Positions 33,613 through 45,463 of a stretch of 64,000 bases of DNA are shown piece by piece. The translations under genes and the position numbers were made by a program. This DNA is from Pteria penguin. Taxonomy: Eukaryota > Mollusca > Bivalvia > Pterioida > Pteriidae. The stretch covers positions 13,896,776-13,960,775 of the forward strand of contig CM068590.1 of assembly GCA_035048485.1 (NCBI GenBank), read 5' to 3'. Every line of letters starts with the position of its first letter. Positions within the stretch are counted from its first letter, which is position 1. Under the pieces are notes generated by a model, which saw nothing but the letters and a program-made list of their open reading frames with translations, did no database searches and was not told where the DNA came from.

Positions 33613-36425
33613 TTAATCAGGAATCCTAGTCTATGGTCATTCTCAAAAAGTTACCACTCTATTCTCTCAATGAAAATTAGAATTATAGAAAAAATATATC
33701 ACCCCACAAACAATGCCAATTTGAGCACTCCTTTTCGTCGGAAAAGAGAAGAATACTGGATAAGACGTCTCGGCACTGCTTCGCCCTATGGATGCAATGA
33801 CAATATTAGTAGTATTGGTAATCTCACTAGTCCTGCGTGTCAATCAGTTAACGTACTCGGTTTATTCAACAAAAGCCAGAGGAGGCATCGAAGTCATGGT
33901 ACACGCAAATACAACAAACCTGAAATACATAATATTTCCTTTGATGCCCTTTTGCCATTTATAAATAAACCTTTGGGCCTTCATCACATTCGTACAAAAC
34001 TTTATTCTATTTCACTCAGAAAATTACACGAGTTGTACGTATCGTCCAGACACCGTATATTTACTGATATAAGCTCTGCAGAGTATAGACTAGATGGCAT
34101 TATTATGGACATATCGACCGCTAGACTTTTTCGTCCCGTCAAGTCCGATATTTCTATGGAAAAATCTAATCGCCCTTTCAACAAAATTAAATTTGCAAAT
34201 AAAGGCATTGATTATTTAAATTTCGGCCAAATTTTAAATCATAAGTCTGTTTTAGAGAAAATACCTCCATATTTCAAAAACAAAGATCCGCCATGTATTT
34301 CCTATAGCTACACGCCATCAGTTGCATCCAAAATTTATAATTACAAAGGGTTTCTACAGTGTCTTGATCTTAGCAACTCTGCATGCCATTCTCAACCGTG
34401 TGCATGTTCCTCATCTAATTTCTTATATTCTCCTTGTGGCCATTTCATTACTGGTGATCTCGATATAGTTAAAAACACTAAATTAAGAGAACTTTTACTT
34501 AAAGGTCCAAAATACAGAGAACCCAGATCATTCACATGGAGCCAAAATTTTGAGAATATTATGAACTGCTGCGAGGAATATGCCAAACGATGGGCAAAAA
34601 GAGAGGAAGTAGAAGTCGACACTCTTTCGGAATGGATAAAATCTATTGCAGTACTGCTGAGATCAAAAATTAAAAAATTACAAGGTTCTGTAAACACCAG
34701 ATTCGAATCTATTTTTAAAGATCCTGATGTTGTCAGAGAACTTACCTTCCTCCAAGAACATTATATCATTACACCAGCAGATAAAGCATCTAATAATTAT
34801 ACATTTACTTGTAAGAAATATTACTTTGACAGCCTAGTGAAAGAATTAGGATTAAATTCAGCTCCAGGAAATCCTACTTATACTCTCACGAACTTTTCGG
34901 TTTCGGAAGTACTCGAGAATCATAAATCTGTCCTCAATACGTTTGGTATTGACTCAAATAAATTGAATTTAGAACTTCCACATTTGTACTGTATTCCAAA
35001 AATGCACAAAACTCCGTACAAACAACGCTTTATCGCTGGTTCTTCGAAGTGTTCCACAAAATCTGTATCGATGCTACTCACAAAAATATTATCAGAAATT
35101 AAATCTGGCCTTCATAGATATTGCGAAACAGTATATTCCAGAAGTAGAATTAATCAAATGTGGATCCTTAAAAATTCAAAAGAGTTGTTAGAACATCTAA
35201 AATCAAAAAGTTTTACTAAAATTCACTCCATCAAGTCTTTTGACTTTTCGACTCTGTACACAACGATCCCTCATCAGAAATTAAAAGACAGATTAGCGGA
35301 AATTATTCAAAATGCATTTACTAGTAAAAACGGAAGCCGCAAATTCAAATATATAGTAATAGGCCACGATAAAACTTACTTTGTTAGGGAAAATTCTGAT
35401 TCCAAAAATAAATACACTGAAACAGCTGTCATTCAGATGTTGAACTTTCTTATCGATAACATTTTTGTGGTGTTTGGAGGTAAGGTTTTTCAACAAATTG
35501 TCGGCATTCCAATGGGCACTAACTGTGCTCCGCTTCTGGCTGACATATTCCTTTATTCATACGAAGCTGAGTTCATTCAGTCTTTGCTTTCGCAAGGAAA
35601 AAAACAATTGGCTCTTGGCTTCAATTTTACTTACAGATATATAGATGACTTGCTTTCAATTAATAATCCTTCATTCGCGGATTACCTTAGCATCATCTAT
35701 CCAAGTGAACTGGAGGTCAAAGAAACCACAGAAACTAGTAATTCTACTTCGTATTTAGATATTATGTTGTCTTTCGACATTAATGGTCAATTGAACACCT
35801 CACTCTATGACAAACGTGACGATTTCAATTTCGCTATCACAAACTTTCCTTCCATAAGTAGCAACATTCCATCATCGCCCGCATACGGCGTATTCATATC
35901 TCAGTTAATACGTTATTCCAGAGCATGTTCAAATTACAATGACTTTGTTCTGAGGGCTAGGCGACTTTCAGTTAAGCTGCTCAACCAGGGTTATATATGT
36001 GCTAGGCTAGCATCGTCACTGAGGAAGTTCTACGGTCGTTACGAGACTCTTATTACTCCATATGATATCTCGTTATCCAGACTTTTAAATGATATTCTGG
36101 ACTGAGACCGATTCCGATCACTTTACACAGATTTGACACCTTCTATACTAGAAGGTTACCTACTTCGACTTCTCCATATATAGATACATATGGAATTCAC
36201 ACGATTTGACTCTTTCTACGGGGTATATGTGACGGGTGTTGCTAGCAAGCAGGAGATGCTCACTCTCCCCGGGCACCTGATCTCACTCCATCACAGGGGT
36301 TCACATATGCTCTTCAAGTAGACATATTTTGTTATTTTCCATTTGTTTTTCATTTTCACTGATTTTGTATGTCCTATGGTTTCATGATTTTTGGATTTGT
36401 GGTTTGGATTTATCTATCATCTTTA
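33613..36425 (+). mobile_element. Naiad-type Penelope-like retroelement, 5'-truncated
   Basis: The coding frame opens right after a stop at 33610-33612, in the middle of a GIY-YIG-type endonuclease, and runs to 36105. The 3' tail contains GTGACGGGTGTTGCTAGCAA, GGAGATGCTCACTCTCCCCG and GGCACCTGATCTCACTCC. The 3' limit near 36425 is where identity with the copy at 22738-23600 ends. Naiads are Penelope-like elements with the endonuclease at the N-terminus, a CxC linker and a C-terminal RT (family knowledge). No hammerhead ribozyme, poly(A) tail or target duplication was identified. Confidence 0.85.
33670..36105 (+). CDS. Naiad reverse transcriptase with partial N-terminal GIY-YIG endonuclease
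   Basis: 811 residues from the first ATG; the open frame starts about 19 codons earlier with endonuclease-like sequence, so this ATG is not the native start. Residues 10-45 (RRKREEYWIRRLGTASPYG then CND) are the distal part of a GIY-YIG nuclease; the GIY and YIG motifs themselves are lost. A CxC motif is at C244-A-C246 inside a Cys-rich linker. RT core motifs follow: the ITPADKASNN segment, SFDFSTLYTTIP, IPMGTNCAPLLAD (from residue 613), catalytic YIDD (657-660) and YDKRDDFNF (about 713). No internal stop and no in-frame UGA, so this copy is not one of the selenocysteine-encoding Naiads known from clams. Codon use is AT-rich. Catalysis by the RT is plausible, but endonuclease-dependent insertion is not. 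Confidence 0.88.
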   Translation: MKIRIIEKIYHPTNNANLSTPFRRKREEYWIRRLGTASPYGCNDNISSIGNLTSPACQSVNVLGLFNKSQRRHRSHGTRKYNKPEIHNISFDALLPFINKPLGLHHIRTKLYSISLRKLHELYVSSRHRIFTDISSAEYRLDGIIMDISTARLFRPVKSDISMEKSNRPFNKIKFANKGIDYLNFGQILNHKSVLEKIPPYFKNKDPPCISYSYTPSVASKIYNYKGFLQCLDLSNSACHSQPCACSSSNFLYSPCGHFITGDLDIVKNTKLRELLLKGPKYREPRSFTWSQNFENIMNCCEEYAKRWAKREEVEVDTLSEWIKSIAVLLRSKIKKLQGSVNTRFESIFKDPDVVRELTFLQEHYIITPADKASNNYTFTCKKYYFDSLVKELGLNSAPGNPTYTLTNFSVSEVLENHKSVLNTFGIDSNKLNLELPHLYCIPKMHKTPYKQRFIAGSSKCSTKSVSMLLTKILSEIKSGLHRYCETVYSRSRINQMWILKNSKELLEHLKSKSFTKIHSIKSFDFSTLYTTIPHQKLKDRLAEIIQNAFTSKNGSRKFKYIVIGHDKTYFVRENSDSKNKYTETAVIQMLNFLIDNIFVVFGGKVFQQIVGIPMGTNCAPLLADIFLYSYEAEFIQSLLSQGKKQLALGFNFTYRYIDDLLSINNPSFADYLSIIYPSELEVKETTETSNSTSYLDIMLSFDINGQLNTSLYDKRDDFNFAITNFPSISSNIPSSPAYGVFISQLIRYSRACSNYNDFVLRARRLSVKLLNQGYICARLASSLRKFYGRYETLITPYDISLSRLLNDILD

Positions 36426-36429
36426 CATT

Positions 36430-37540
36430 ACAAGTAAATGCTGTATTTTCATATAAGTTTCATTTTGGAGTTTTTGGATGGAAAACGTAGATGTATTATA
36501 TTACATGTTATTACATTTGTTTTGTTATTAGAGAGACAATTAGAATGAATTTATTATGAATCCTTTATACCCATCCTTCAATTTCACCAAACTATTTACT
36601 TTTTCCCAAGCCTTTTATCATACCCCATATTTTTCACAGGTCATATCTTATGATTTAGATAATTGTGTCTTCTCGTGTTACAGAGCTATTTCACATTTGA
36701 GCGGGATGTCATATAATTTCTTCATCATTTATTGTAGTTTTATACCAGTTTCTATAGAACTGGTTGACATCACAATGGTTTGACGTCATATACCTGCTAA
36801 TATTGGAAAGAACTGTATAACGAAAAGACCAGCTTATCTTCAATATACTCTGAATGAAAATGCAATTCATTAAAACATAATAAAATATATAAAAATTGAT
36901 ATTTGCCTTGTTTTCAATGTAATAGATGTTACAGGTTCCAATCTCGCTGCAGCTATATCTTTATTTGATTATCAATAGATATCTAGTAAGCAAAGTCTGA
37001 AGACTATTCTAAGATCCATGTAGAGATTGGACTATTTTTACTTAGAGTGATAACTGTGAAAAGTACATTCATATTCGACTTTTTCGTTGACAGTACCGCC
37101 TAGATATGGAAAATGGCACTAAAATAAAGAGATATTGTATGATGCTTAATTTCATTTTTAAAGAATACACCGCATTGAAATATTTGACTTAAGTACATAG
37201 CAGTGTCGGCCGCGGAGAAAGGGGGAAATAAATACATAAAAATAATATTAAAAACCCCATAAAAAGTCAACAAACTTTTGTCATACGGCTGGGACAATCG
37301 TATGACGAGCATTTTTGGTGACGGTCTACTGAAACGTAAGTCGCTACAAATTATATGGGTTACCGTTTTACAGTCACTGCCTTAAAACTTACTTTTTAAT
37401 TGACGTAATCAAATAGATATTCGAAGCATTTTTCAGATAATATATCTCAAAAGAGAGGAAAATGTAAACAATCGAAAGAGGTATATTTCTATTAGAATGT
37501 GTAAGTAAATATATGGTTTTTATCAAGTGAACAATTTTCA
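36430..37540. other. Intergenic stretch without a supported gene
   Basis: AT-rich sequence. Short frames contain no recognisable domain. No strong repeat was noticed. Confidence 0.4.
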
Positions 37541-37544
37541 CAGT

Positions 37545-37700
37545 GGGCCGTCAGTCCGTCCTTCATATGTTAACTTATGTTAACATATGTCAAAGTTCTA
37601 TCTTCTTCAGATCAACTGAAGAGATAGATATGAAACGTGGTATTTATGAAATACACGAAGGTCCCTGAAAGTGTTGTTCTATTCGGCCAAATCTGTCATG
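37545..37700 (+). repeat. CTCACCTGAG-family repeat, degenerate fragment
   Basis: GCCGTCAGTCCGTCC, TTCTTCAGATCAACTGAAGA, ATGAAACGTGGTATTTATGA and GGTCCCTGAAAGTGTTGTTC follow the order of the element start near 45515-45625. Confidence 0.5.
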
Positions 37701-37727
37701 ATGTGGATCCAGGGCAGAATAGCATAC

Positions 37728-37950
37728 GTTCAATGGGAAACCTTCAGTTGACAACCACTTCCTCCAAAACAACAACAATACATGAAAATCTCGAAAACAA
37801 ACAAACAAAATCAAATAAAAAAACCCCCCAAAATACAATGTTCAATGGGAAACCTTCAGTTGACAACCACTTCCTCTAAAACAACAACAATACATGAAAA
37901 TCTCGAAAACAAACAAACAAAATCAAATAAAAAAAAACCCCCAAAAGACA
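37728..37950 (+). repeat. Tandem duplication, ~112-bp unit, two copies
   Basis: GTTCAATGGGAAACCTTCAG starts both units (37728 and 37840). Both contain ACAACAACAATACATGAAAA and end in an A run followed by a C run. The copies are nearly identical, so the duplication is recent. Confidence 0.9.
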
Positions 37951-38412
37951 ACCTCCCACAAAAACAAGCAAACAAACAAACAAAAAGCAAACACATTTCT
38001 CTGAAGTTTAGGTATCTGCAAAAATGTATTTTTCATGATTTATGATGAGTCTTCCCCAAGCATTATTAGAGCTAGCACATATGCTGAAGTGGAGTACTTT
38101 TTCCGTCGGATGAAATTCTATTGACCTTTCTTTTGCATTTCACTTTGCACTTAATCAGATTGTAAAGTATTCATTTACGGTAAATGATTAAAATATTTGA
38201 AATTCAGGAGTCATTTGAAAATTTCTGTTTTCTACCGATTTTCTTGCTGTTCGTGAGTTTTTCTTGTGCTTAACATGAGCTGTATCGACATCCTTCAGAA
38301 TAATACTTCAAAATTTACAGTCATTTTTCAGTAGCAAAAAGCACAATAGCTAAGAGAATATATGTATCTGCAAAATTCAAGCTGTAATTTATGAATTTAC
38401 TCTGATATGCAT

Positions 38413-38526
<114 letters not shown>

Positions 38527-39266
38527 CGTCGGTAAAGTCAATGTGAGAAGAGATTGCATTGAAATACATATATACCATTATAAACATATTTTAAATAACA
38601 TGGAAATCAAAATCTATACACCCGCATTACGCGGTGCATTCACATTGTCAATTTACGATGTATCTCTGAAACAGCGGAAGAACATTGGGCATTATCATGT
38701 AGTCATTTCAATCTTTCTATCACATGCTGTTCATCAGTTGTTCTCTTAACTAGTGTTAAAATTTTCAATACGTGTGAGAAACCGCTTGTGAAAAGGTCAT
38801 ACACACTGATATAATTTAAAGTTCTGTGTGTCATATTTGAGTTAGCTCATTCCAGTGGATAGCGAGCATTGGTTGAAAACGACAGGCGCTAGGTGCGATA
38901 CCGTACGAGTTAAATCTGCAGTAATATTGGATTGGAACTAGCATTCCTCATGTTTATACTGCATCCGTGCCTTGTCGGTGCCAGTGTTTGTCGAATTCGA
39001 TAGTGAAACTGAAGTGCAGTGTTATGTTAGAACGATCTCTTGTTCTGTTAAATGTATAGCATGCATGTTTGTCCATACTGTATGCTGCAGGTAAATGTCA
39101 CGTAATAGATACAGTAATAATCACGTGACGTAAAGGAAAATTAATAGTGTAATTCATGAAAACAGCTACAGTGTAAACATGATGCAAGTTAGTGAAAATA
39201 ATAGAATCCCATTTGATGTCCGTTACCATTGTTGGCGGCAGTTTTAAATGCTTTTGGTTTGTATAG

Positions 39267-40198
39267 GTGAAAAAAGGTATTTGTCTTCCTGTGTCTCCTT
39301 GGAGGACATTCATAAACGAAATGACCGATGGTGGTGTACCTGTCAGGCACATCCTATTACCTAAAACAAAAACTCTTAAATGGCATATAGGAATACTTAA
39401 TATGATACAGAAATATACTGCACCCTCCCATTTCGATAAGTTGTACATATATACCGAAGAAGAGGAGAAAGAGTGCGAGAAATTCATGAGGAATAGGGCA
39501 AATTTAATAAAACAAATAATGAGATTCCCGTCAACACACAAGAACAAACTTCTAAAGAAAAATTGAAAAGAAAAGCTATTTTACTTGAGGACTGTAGTAA
39601 AGACAATAAGTTAAGTAAGAGAAGAAAGAAAAAGGAACTCATAGCAGTGAGAGAAAAAAAAATTAATAATGAGGAACAGAACAAAGTACCGGTAGTAGAA
39701 GACCTCATCATGACAGTTTCCAAGACGGAGGAGGAAGATCCCATTCCGGAGACCGACCTACAGGATTCTCCCAAAATAGCATTGGAAGAGCCGCCTATAG
39801 AAACACCGAAATATAATTTTGACGCAAAAACCTTAAATGAAATGAACAATATGCAAGAGAAACGATCACTTTTAAATGTAAGAGGTCAAAAATTTGAAAC
39901 AAGCGTGCCCACCTTGATGAGGGAGCCTACGTCACTATTAGCAGAGATGGTGAAACCATTCTCATCAATTCAGCCATATCAGAGCGGCACCATTGCCACC
40001 TATTTCCTGGATCGGCATCCATCCTATTTTGCCTTTGTGATGGACTACTTAAGGAACGGTCCAGTAGTGGTTCCGATTTGGGCCAGTAAGGAACATTTTG
40101 TACTAAAAAGACTACTATTAGAAGCGAGACATTTCCACCTAGAAGAAATGGAAAGAAAGGAGAAAAACTACTGTGTGCTAAATTTCACTAATAAATGA
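39267..40198 (+). CDS. KCTD-like BTB/T1-domain protein, frame-interrupted
   Basis: Two overlapping open frames (39267-39566 and 39497-40198) together read as one gene shifted in frame around 39480-39500. An acceptor-like TTTTGGTTTGTATAG ends at 39266 with an in-frame stop just before it, so the first segment is probably an internal exon. The C-terminal 110 residues are a T1/BTB domain of the potassium-channel tetramerisation type: LLNVRGQKFETSVPTLMREP, then ATYFLDRHPSYFAFVMDYLR and LLLEARHFHLEEM. Before it is a Lys/Glu-rich linker. The first segment ends with LYIYTEEEEK and faintly resembles a doublecortin-like fold; that is a guess. KCTD proteins form oligomers and often act as Cullin-3 adaptors (family knowledge). 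A 1-nt shift could be real decay or an assembly error. An LTR-like sequence starts 235 bases downstream. Confidence 0.65.
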
Positions 40199-40384
40199 CT
40201 CAATATATAAATTCTATAGCTATAATATGATAATATATTTTACATGTATGATAATATATTTTACATGTATGCTTGTCATTGTATATAATCATAATATGTC
40301 TCTAAATATTCTATATTCGTCATTGCATATAATTAGGATATGAAATTGTATATGTAATTATTTATTGAAGTTATATGCATAAAG

Positions 40385-41559
40385 TTATATTCACATTCGA
40401 GGACGAATGTTTTTCTTCATGGAGGGGGGTTATGTTACGAATTTGCGGGACAGAAATGACAAACTCTATATTCAAGTTGTATTATAAACGGCATAACTAT
40501 CTACTCGGGTTTAAACTTGGATAAAACGGCTTTAACTTAGTCTGTATTCCATAATATTACTTAATGATGAACCCGAAGGAAAGTACGGAAATTAATCGTC
40601 ATGAATGCCCGATTTGTCAAAGTACATTGCCAAGGTTTCAAATGGTTTACCTCATAAAAACAACATAACTCCTCGTTAAATTTATTCTTCTCACTATCAT
40701 TTATCACTAACTGTCCGTATATATCCACAATTAATGCATGAATTCAACCGGAAACGTATTTTTCTGCACAAGTGCATTTTAATCATCGACACCATATCGC
40801 GCTTCGTTATGTAACAAGCTCTCTGATTGGTTAAATGACCGCTGTGACGCTTCCCTCGTCATTTGGGAGCAGACGTGAATTGGACTCAGAGCCAAAATGT
40901 CTGACTTTACTAGAATGGTTATTATTATTTAAAACCATTATTCTTTATAGTTAAAGGGAGAGACTGGAACCCATAAAGGGAAAATACATCCCTAAATTAT
41001 CATTAACTCTTTGTAATATTATATAAATATATGTATTTATATTTATATTAACAATATTTCTGTAGAATCCAGTTTGGGGAAAGTACATCCCAAAATTTGT
41101 TGTTCATTCTGAATACAACATTCTTGGTAAACTCATACATAGTGACATATAACAAGTCTTCCTTAAATTCTTCATTCTCGGTATAATATACGGCATGTGG
41201 AATTGGGAGAATCCGCAATTTAAGTTGACTGTAGCTCGATCGGCAGAGTGTAACATAATCATATCGACAGACATTGCAGTTAAATGTAATATTATTATTT
41301 CTGATTACTGTAGCTTTTACGTCATAGTCACATATTTAACCTGTTCAGCAAAGCCTAAGATTTAATACTCTTTTCAACCACTTAACCTTGATTATATGTT
41401 TTTGACAAGTTTTGCTCAGTGGGGTTTCATATTTGATATATTATTTATATAATTTTCCTTTCATATCTTTTTATTTGACCTTTGGTATCTTTTTCAAAAA
41501 CCTTAAGATAAGTTTATCTTACCGGTATTTTCCTACAGGCAAATGTACTGAATGTAACA
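40385..41559 (+). mobile_element. 3' end and LTR of a Ty3/Gypsy-like retrotransposon
   Basis: TTCGAGGACGAATGTTTTTC followed by the purine tract GGAGGGGGGTTA resembles the typical end of gypsy pol plus polypurine tract. The putative LTR begins TGTTACGA at 40433 and ends AATGTAACA at 41559 (1127 bp, TGTTAC...GTAACA ends). No gag, pol or second LTR is in the window, so this would be a truncated remnant. The polypurine signal is good; the LTR right border is inferred only from the complementary terminal bases. Confidence 0.5.
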
Positions 41560-42660
41560 CAACCAAAACTACAACAACAACAAATAATAATTAAAATTGT
41601 AATAAACGATTCATTATTCAGTGTAGTAGTTTTTAAATAAATTAATTGTAGTATCAACTTGTGGAATAAAAACTCAAAAATAAAGGGAGGAAGCCAGTGT
41701 AGCTATCGGATAAGGATATACATTGAATCTGGGATGGCACTCGCCAGCCTTCGTAATCATATATTTGATAGCATATGTCAAAGAGCAGAAAGGTGAATGT
41801 ATGACGTCACTGAACTACAATCTTGGCGTGGTGCCTCCCTCCTATAAAAGAATTATCTCAATCAAATGAATTTTAAAATCAGAATTTATGTTAAGATATT
41901 TCGTTTTCTTTCTTTTCATTTTCTTGTCACTGTCTCTGTCATAATTTCCTCGAATAAACGCATTATTTTCAAATAATAACAGAAAATGTATTTAGATAGG
42001 AACTTTTTAATGTAAAAATCGGATAAATCGCTCTGGATATACGGGATAATGGGCATATATTGACAAATGCGTTGTGTAAGGTATTAGTTCCGATGTCGAA
42101 CTATGTGGCACTGCGCTGAAACTGTGCAAAATCCCGATATGAATGGCAGAAATGAGTGTTTGGATCCGTGGTAATATTGCTTCCAAAATCGTTGTATACG
42201 TTTCTTTTTCTTTGGTGTTTGCCCCTATAGGGGCTTAATAGATGCTTGTTGTGTGCTTACAGAGCTTCAAATACCTGTGATATTGAGTAATATACCCCCA
42301 AAGAATGTCGCAAGGTAAGCATATCTAATATAATTATACCAATGAAACTTATCTATATAGTGACGTAATCAGTCACATCTGTTTTCATTGTCCCATTCGA
42401 AAGACAGGACACCAGCCTGGAACGTTTTGGTCTCGAGAAAAGCTCCTCATTCTATAAGGTGTATCTCTACAATGATTTGCTACTGTCTATTTCAACGCAA
42501 TGAGAATACACTTATCATCCTCAATCACATATGAAATACAAATATTTCTAGCGTCATAATTATGATTTCCTGAAACAAAATTTAAGGCTTATTCGCTCAC
42601 TGGGTTGTCAAATCAGTGTCTGTGAGGACATTCGAAACCTGATGTGAAATGTGGGAGTAT
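41560..42660. other. Intergenic stretch without a supported gene
   Basis: AT-rich. Contains an ACAACAACAAC patch at 41570-41583. No coding signal or clear repeat. Confidence 0.4.
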
Positions 42661-42664
42661 GTTA

Positions 42665-42785
42665 TCATTTCAGCAATGTTCAGTTATATCCCGACAGGGA
42701 GGCAGGAATCAACCAACCTCTTTAGCATAGTTGTGGAATCCGGAATTGAACCCGGATCGTCTGCGCCGCGAACCAAGCGAACACA
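42665..42785 (-). mobile_element. tRNA-derived SINE fragment, minus strand
   Basis: Contains GGAATTGAACCCGGATCGTC, TGCGCCGCG and CAGTTATATCCCGACAGGGA, matching the family at 1731-1900 and 55251-55420. Truncated before the tRNA 5' end, diverged, no target duplication seen. Confidence 0.7.
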
Positions 42786-43704
42786 ATGCTATGCAAGTAG
42801 TTATCTATAAAATATTGAATGCATTTACAGCATCCTCATAAATGCGAAGTATTACATCGCAGCACATATAAGGCCATCCACGACGTTATCGACGTCAATT
42901 TATCGCGCTTTTACACCTTTTATCAAATTGCTGATCAAATGTCGCTCGCGCTATATTTCAATAAGATTATTGTCATATTCGGTAAACCATTCATTATTAT
43001 TTTATTTTATCACCGATATATGATCCCCCGACATCAATTAGTCACGTGACACCTAAATTTAACCCAAGTGCTACAAAACGTATATATCCAATTGGCGCAA
43101 GGTGAAAATCGATTTCAATCAAACAAAATACTATATCATAGGAAAGAGGAGACTTTATTCTGTAGAATCCATACTGGGCATAACTTTTAATTTCACTACC
43201 ATCACCATAGTTTAGTCATAAATACTAAAAATCCGCGATACACATCGTACTGTCCGAAGTTTAATAATAATGCACAGAAATAGTACATCGTAAGAGTTGT
43301 GCCCAGCAATTTTCTGATTGAAAAATATCACCCCGTTTCAAGTTTAAAATTTTGTTTTGAATTGTTTAGGGGAACAGCTTGTGCCAATGCAATTTCTGAG
43401 TCGAATACAGTACACCCCGTATTCCCTTCGCAAATAAAACGCATCAATGACTCGGATGTAATTTTTAACAAGGCCAAGGACGCTATAAATAGTACTTAAA
43501 TTCAAGGCGGCAAAATTCAAGTTTATTTAATTTAAAGAGAAAACGAAAAATGTAGCAGCTTTTATTCATAAAAATCGAACAAATATATCAAGGACATGAA
43601 TATTTGTAATTTTGCTAAAGTAATTACTGCAACGGCAACTAAAGTTAAAAATTTTGAGGGAGAACCCCTTCCAGAGAATTGAAACGATATTAGAGTTTCC
43701 AAAC

Positions 43705-43832
43705 AATTGATTGATTGAATTTTGTTTAACGTCCCACCACGAATATTTCACGTTTATGGTGACTGTCTCATCCGAAAGACTGAACAACGGCCTCCCGATA
43801 TGAGCACTATACCACTAAGCCACGCCGGCTTC
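43705..43832 (-). mobile_element. tRNA-derived SINE, internally deleted, with 10-bp target duplication
   Basis: On the minus strand it starts GAAGCCGGCGTGGCTTAGTGG and ends TTAAACAAAATTCAATCAAT. GTTTCCAAAC flanks both sides exactly (43695-43704 and 43833-43842). Same internally deleted form as the copy at 2690-2809. Confidence 0.85.
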
Positions 43833-44689
43833 GTTTCCAAACGACATCAAAATTACAAGCTGTTAATGAACAAATATCCTAATATGTACATTCTTTTATG
43901 ACCAGTTCAGACGAAGGCTTCCACGATATCAGTCCTATGTCTCCTCAAGTACTCTGTATAATCAAAGGACAGAAAGTCCTGAGGGTCGCCAAAAAGTTAG
44001 AGTAGTTGGTTTCTGAATTTGTGTAAACACGTGTCACAGCTCAGTTAGGTTCAGCTTATGTGTAGGGAGTCATTTGCAAAAGGCACTGAGAGTTGCAACT
44101 GGGTAAAAGATTGAGCAATTTGTCGTGAGCATAGCTGTAACAATTAAGACACATCATGGATACCGTACATTGCTCTTGTGTATGTGTCAGTTCACTGTGT
44201 CCATTCTATGCAATTAATTCAAGTTGAGTTTTATGACTACGATACAAGATAGACTTTCATTTTAACATTTTATTCTAAAAACAAGAGAAAACTTGAAGAC
44301 ATCTGACGAAGCTGTATGACAAAAATCACCAAGGACATGCACACAACAAGTACAATACATGGCATTTTAAATTAATATCACAATATGATGTAGAACAGGA
44401 AAAACTATGGTGTTAAGAAGATGACGTTGGTGAAAATTAATAATTTTGTTAAAGAAAAATTATTATGACTACAATAAACAACAACTTTCCTGATATGAAA
44501 AACAAACTGGATATGTTAATATGCACGACAAAAAGTAAATATGAAATTCGAAATGAATAACTCATTACATAGGAAATCTTCGTAATAATGGATGACGACT
44601 TCAAATCTCAGTGTATCGTATGGTTATCTAATTGATTCAACTATAGAACAACAAGTGATCACAGTATCTTAGACTAAAATGAGAAAGTT

Positions 44690-44890
44690 TGACCTTGATA
44701 AGTTATGAAATAAAACTTTTTATCTTGACCTTGACCTTTCAGAAATGACCTTGAGTGACTTTTGTCCAAAGGCCCTTAACCTAAAAAACATTTTGGTGAA
44801 GTATGATCAAATTCTGATGAAAGGTGTAAGAGATATAAGGAATTCATGGTATTTTAAGTCACAATTAATAAGTGAACATGACCTTGTTTG
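44690..44890 (+). repeat. Dispersed repeat with GACCTTGACCTTT motifs, copy 1
   Basis: Has several GACCTTGA/TGACCTTT motifs and the block AACATTTTGGTGAAGTATGA, TCAAATTCTGATGAAAGGTG. The same block recurs at 48043-48100 on the other side of the 2.5-kb element. Family unknown. Confidence 0.6.
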
Positions 44891-45463
44891 ACCTTTGTCC
44901 AAAAGCCCTTAAAGGGACCTTGCCCGAGACTGGAAAATAATAGCATGGAAAAGATAAATTATGGCAATATCTTATTTTTCCTGTATTGCATAAATTATAA
45001 ACTGTGTTAATTGCAAAATTTAAAACTAAAATCCCTCAATGTTTTTGTAGAATAAACTAAATTGAGTCAAATTAAATTCGGTTGCTTTCAATTCTCCACA
45101 TATGGCGAAGCTCCGCCCATAATCATACGCATATATTTACTGTAGAAAACTACAACAATGGTAAACATGGAGGAATACGACCACAGGAAAAAGAGAAGTG
45201 CAGTAGAAAAAAATATACACAGATCCCCAGGCCAAAAAAGAAAAGTGAAACAATTGTTAGAATTGGGTAGAGCTCGAGTTTCATTGTCATGTGAGTTCTG
45301 GTGACTGTCCTCATCAATATTCAAAGAGTTCACGTGCTTATGTTGCAAATTTAAAACGGGAATATATCGTTAATGATACTGACTTTGTTAACGAGCCTTT
45401 TTGACAAATCTTAGATCATATACTAACAATAGATTACCATTTAAGAAATCCATTTACATTTTT

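Noticed and set aside
33670..36105. Selenocysteine-encoding Naiad
   Set aside because: No in-frame UGA occurs in the RT frame and no SECIS-like structure was identified in the tail.
39098..39849. Minus-strand frames of 149 and 121 codons
   Set aside because: Antisense shadows of the KCTD-like coding region.
43299..43499. 66-codon frame that looked like a possible Naiad relic
   Set aside because: No block order shared with the Naiad at DNA or protein level.
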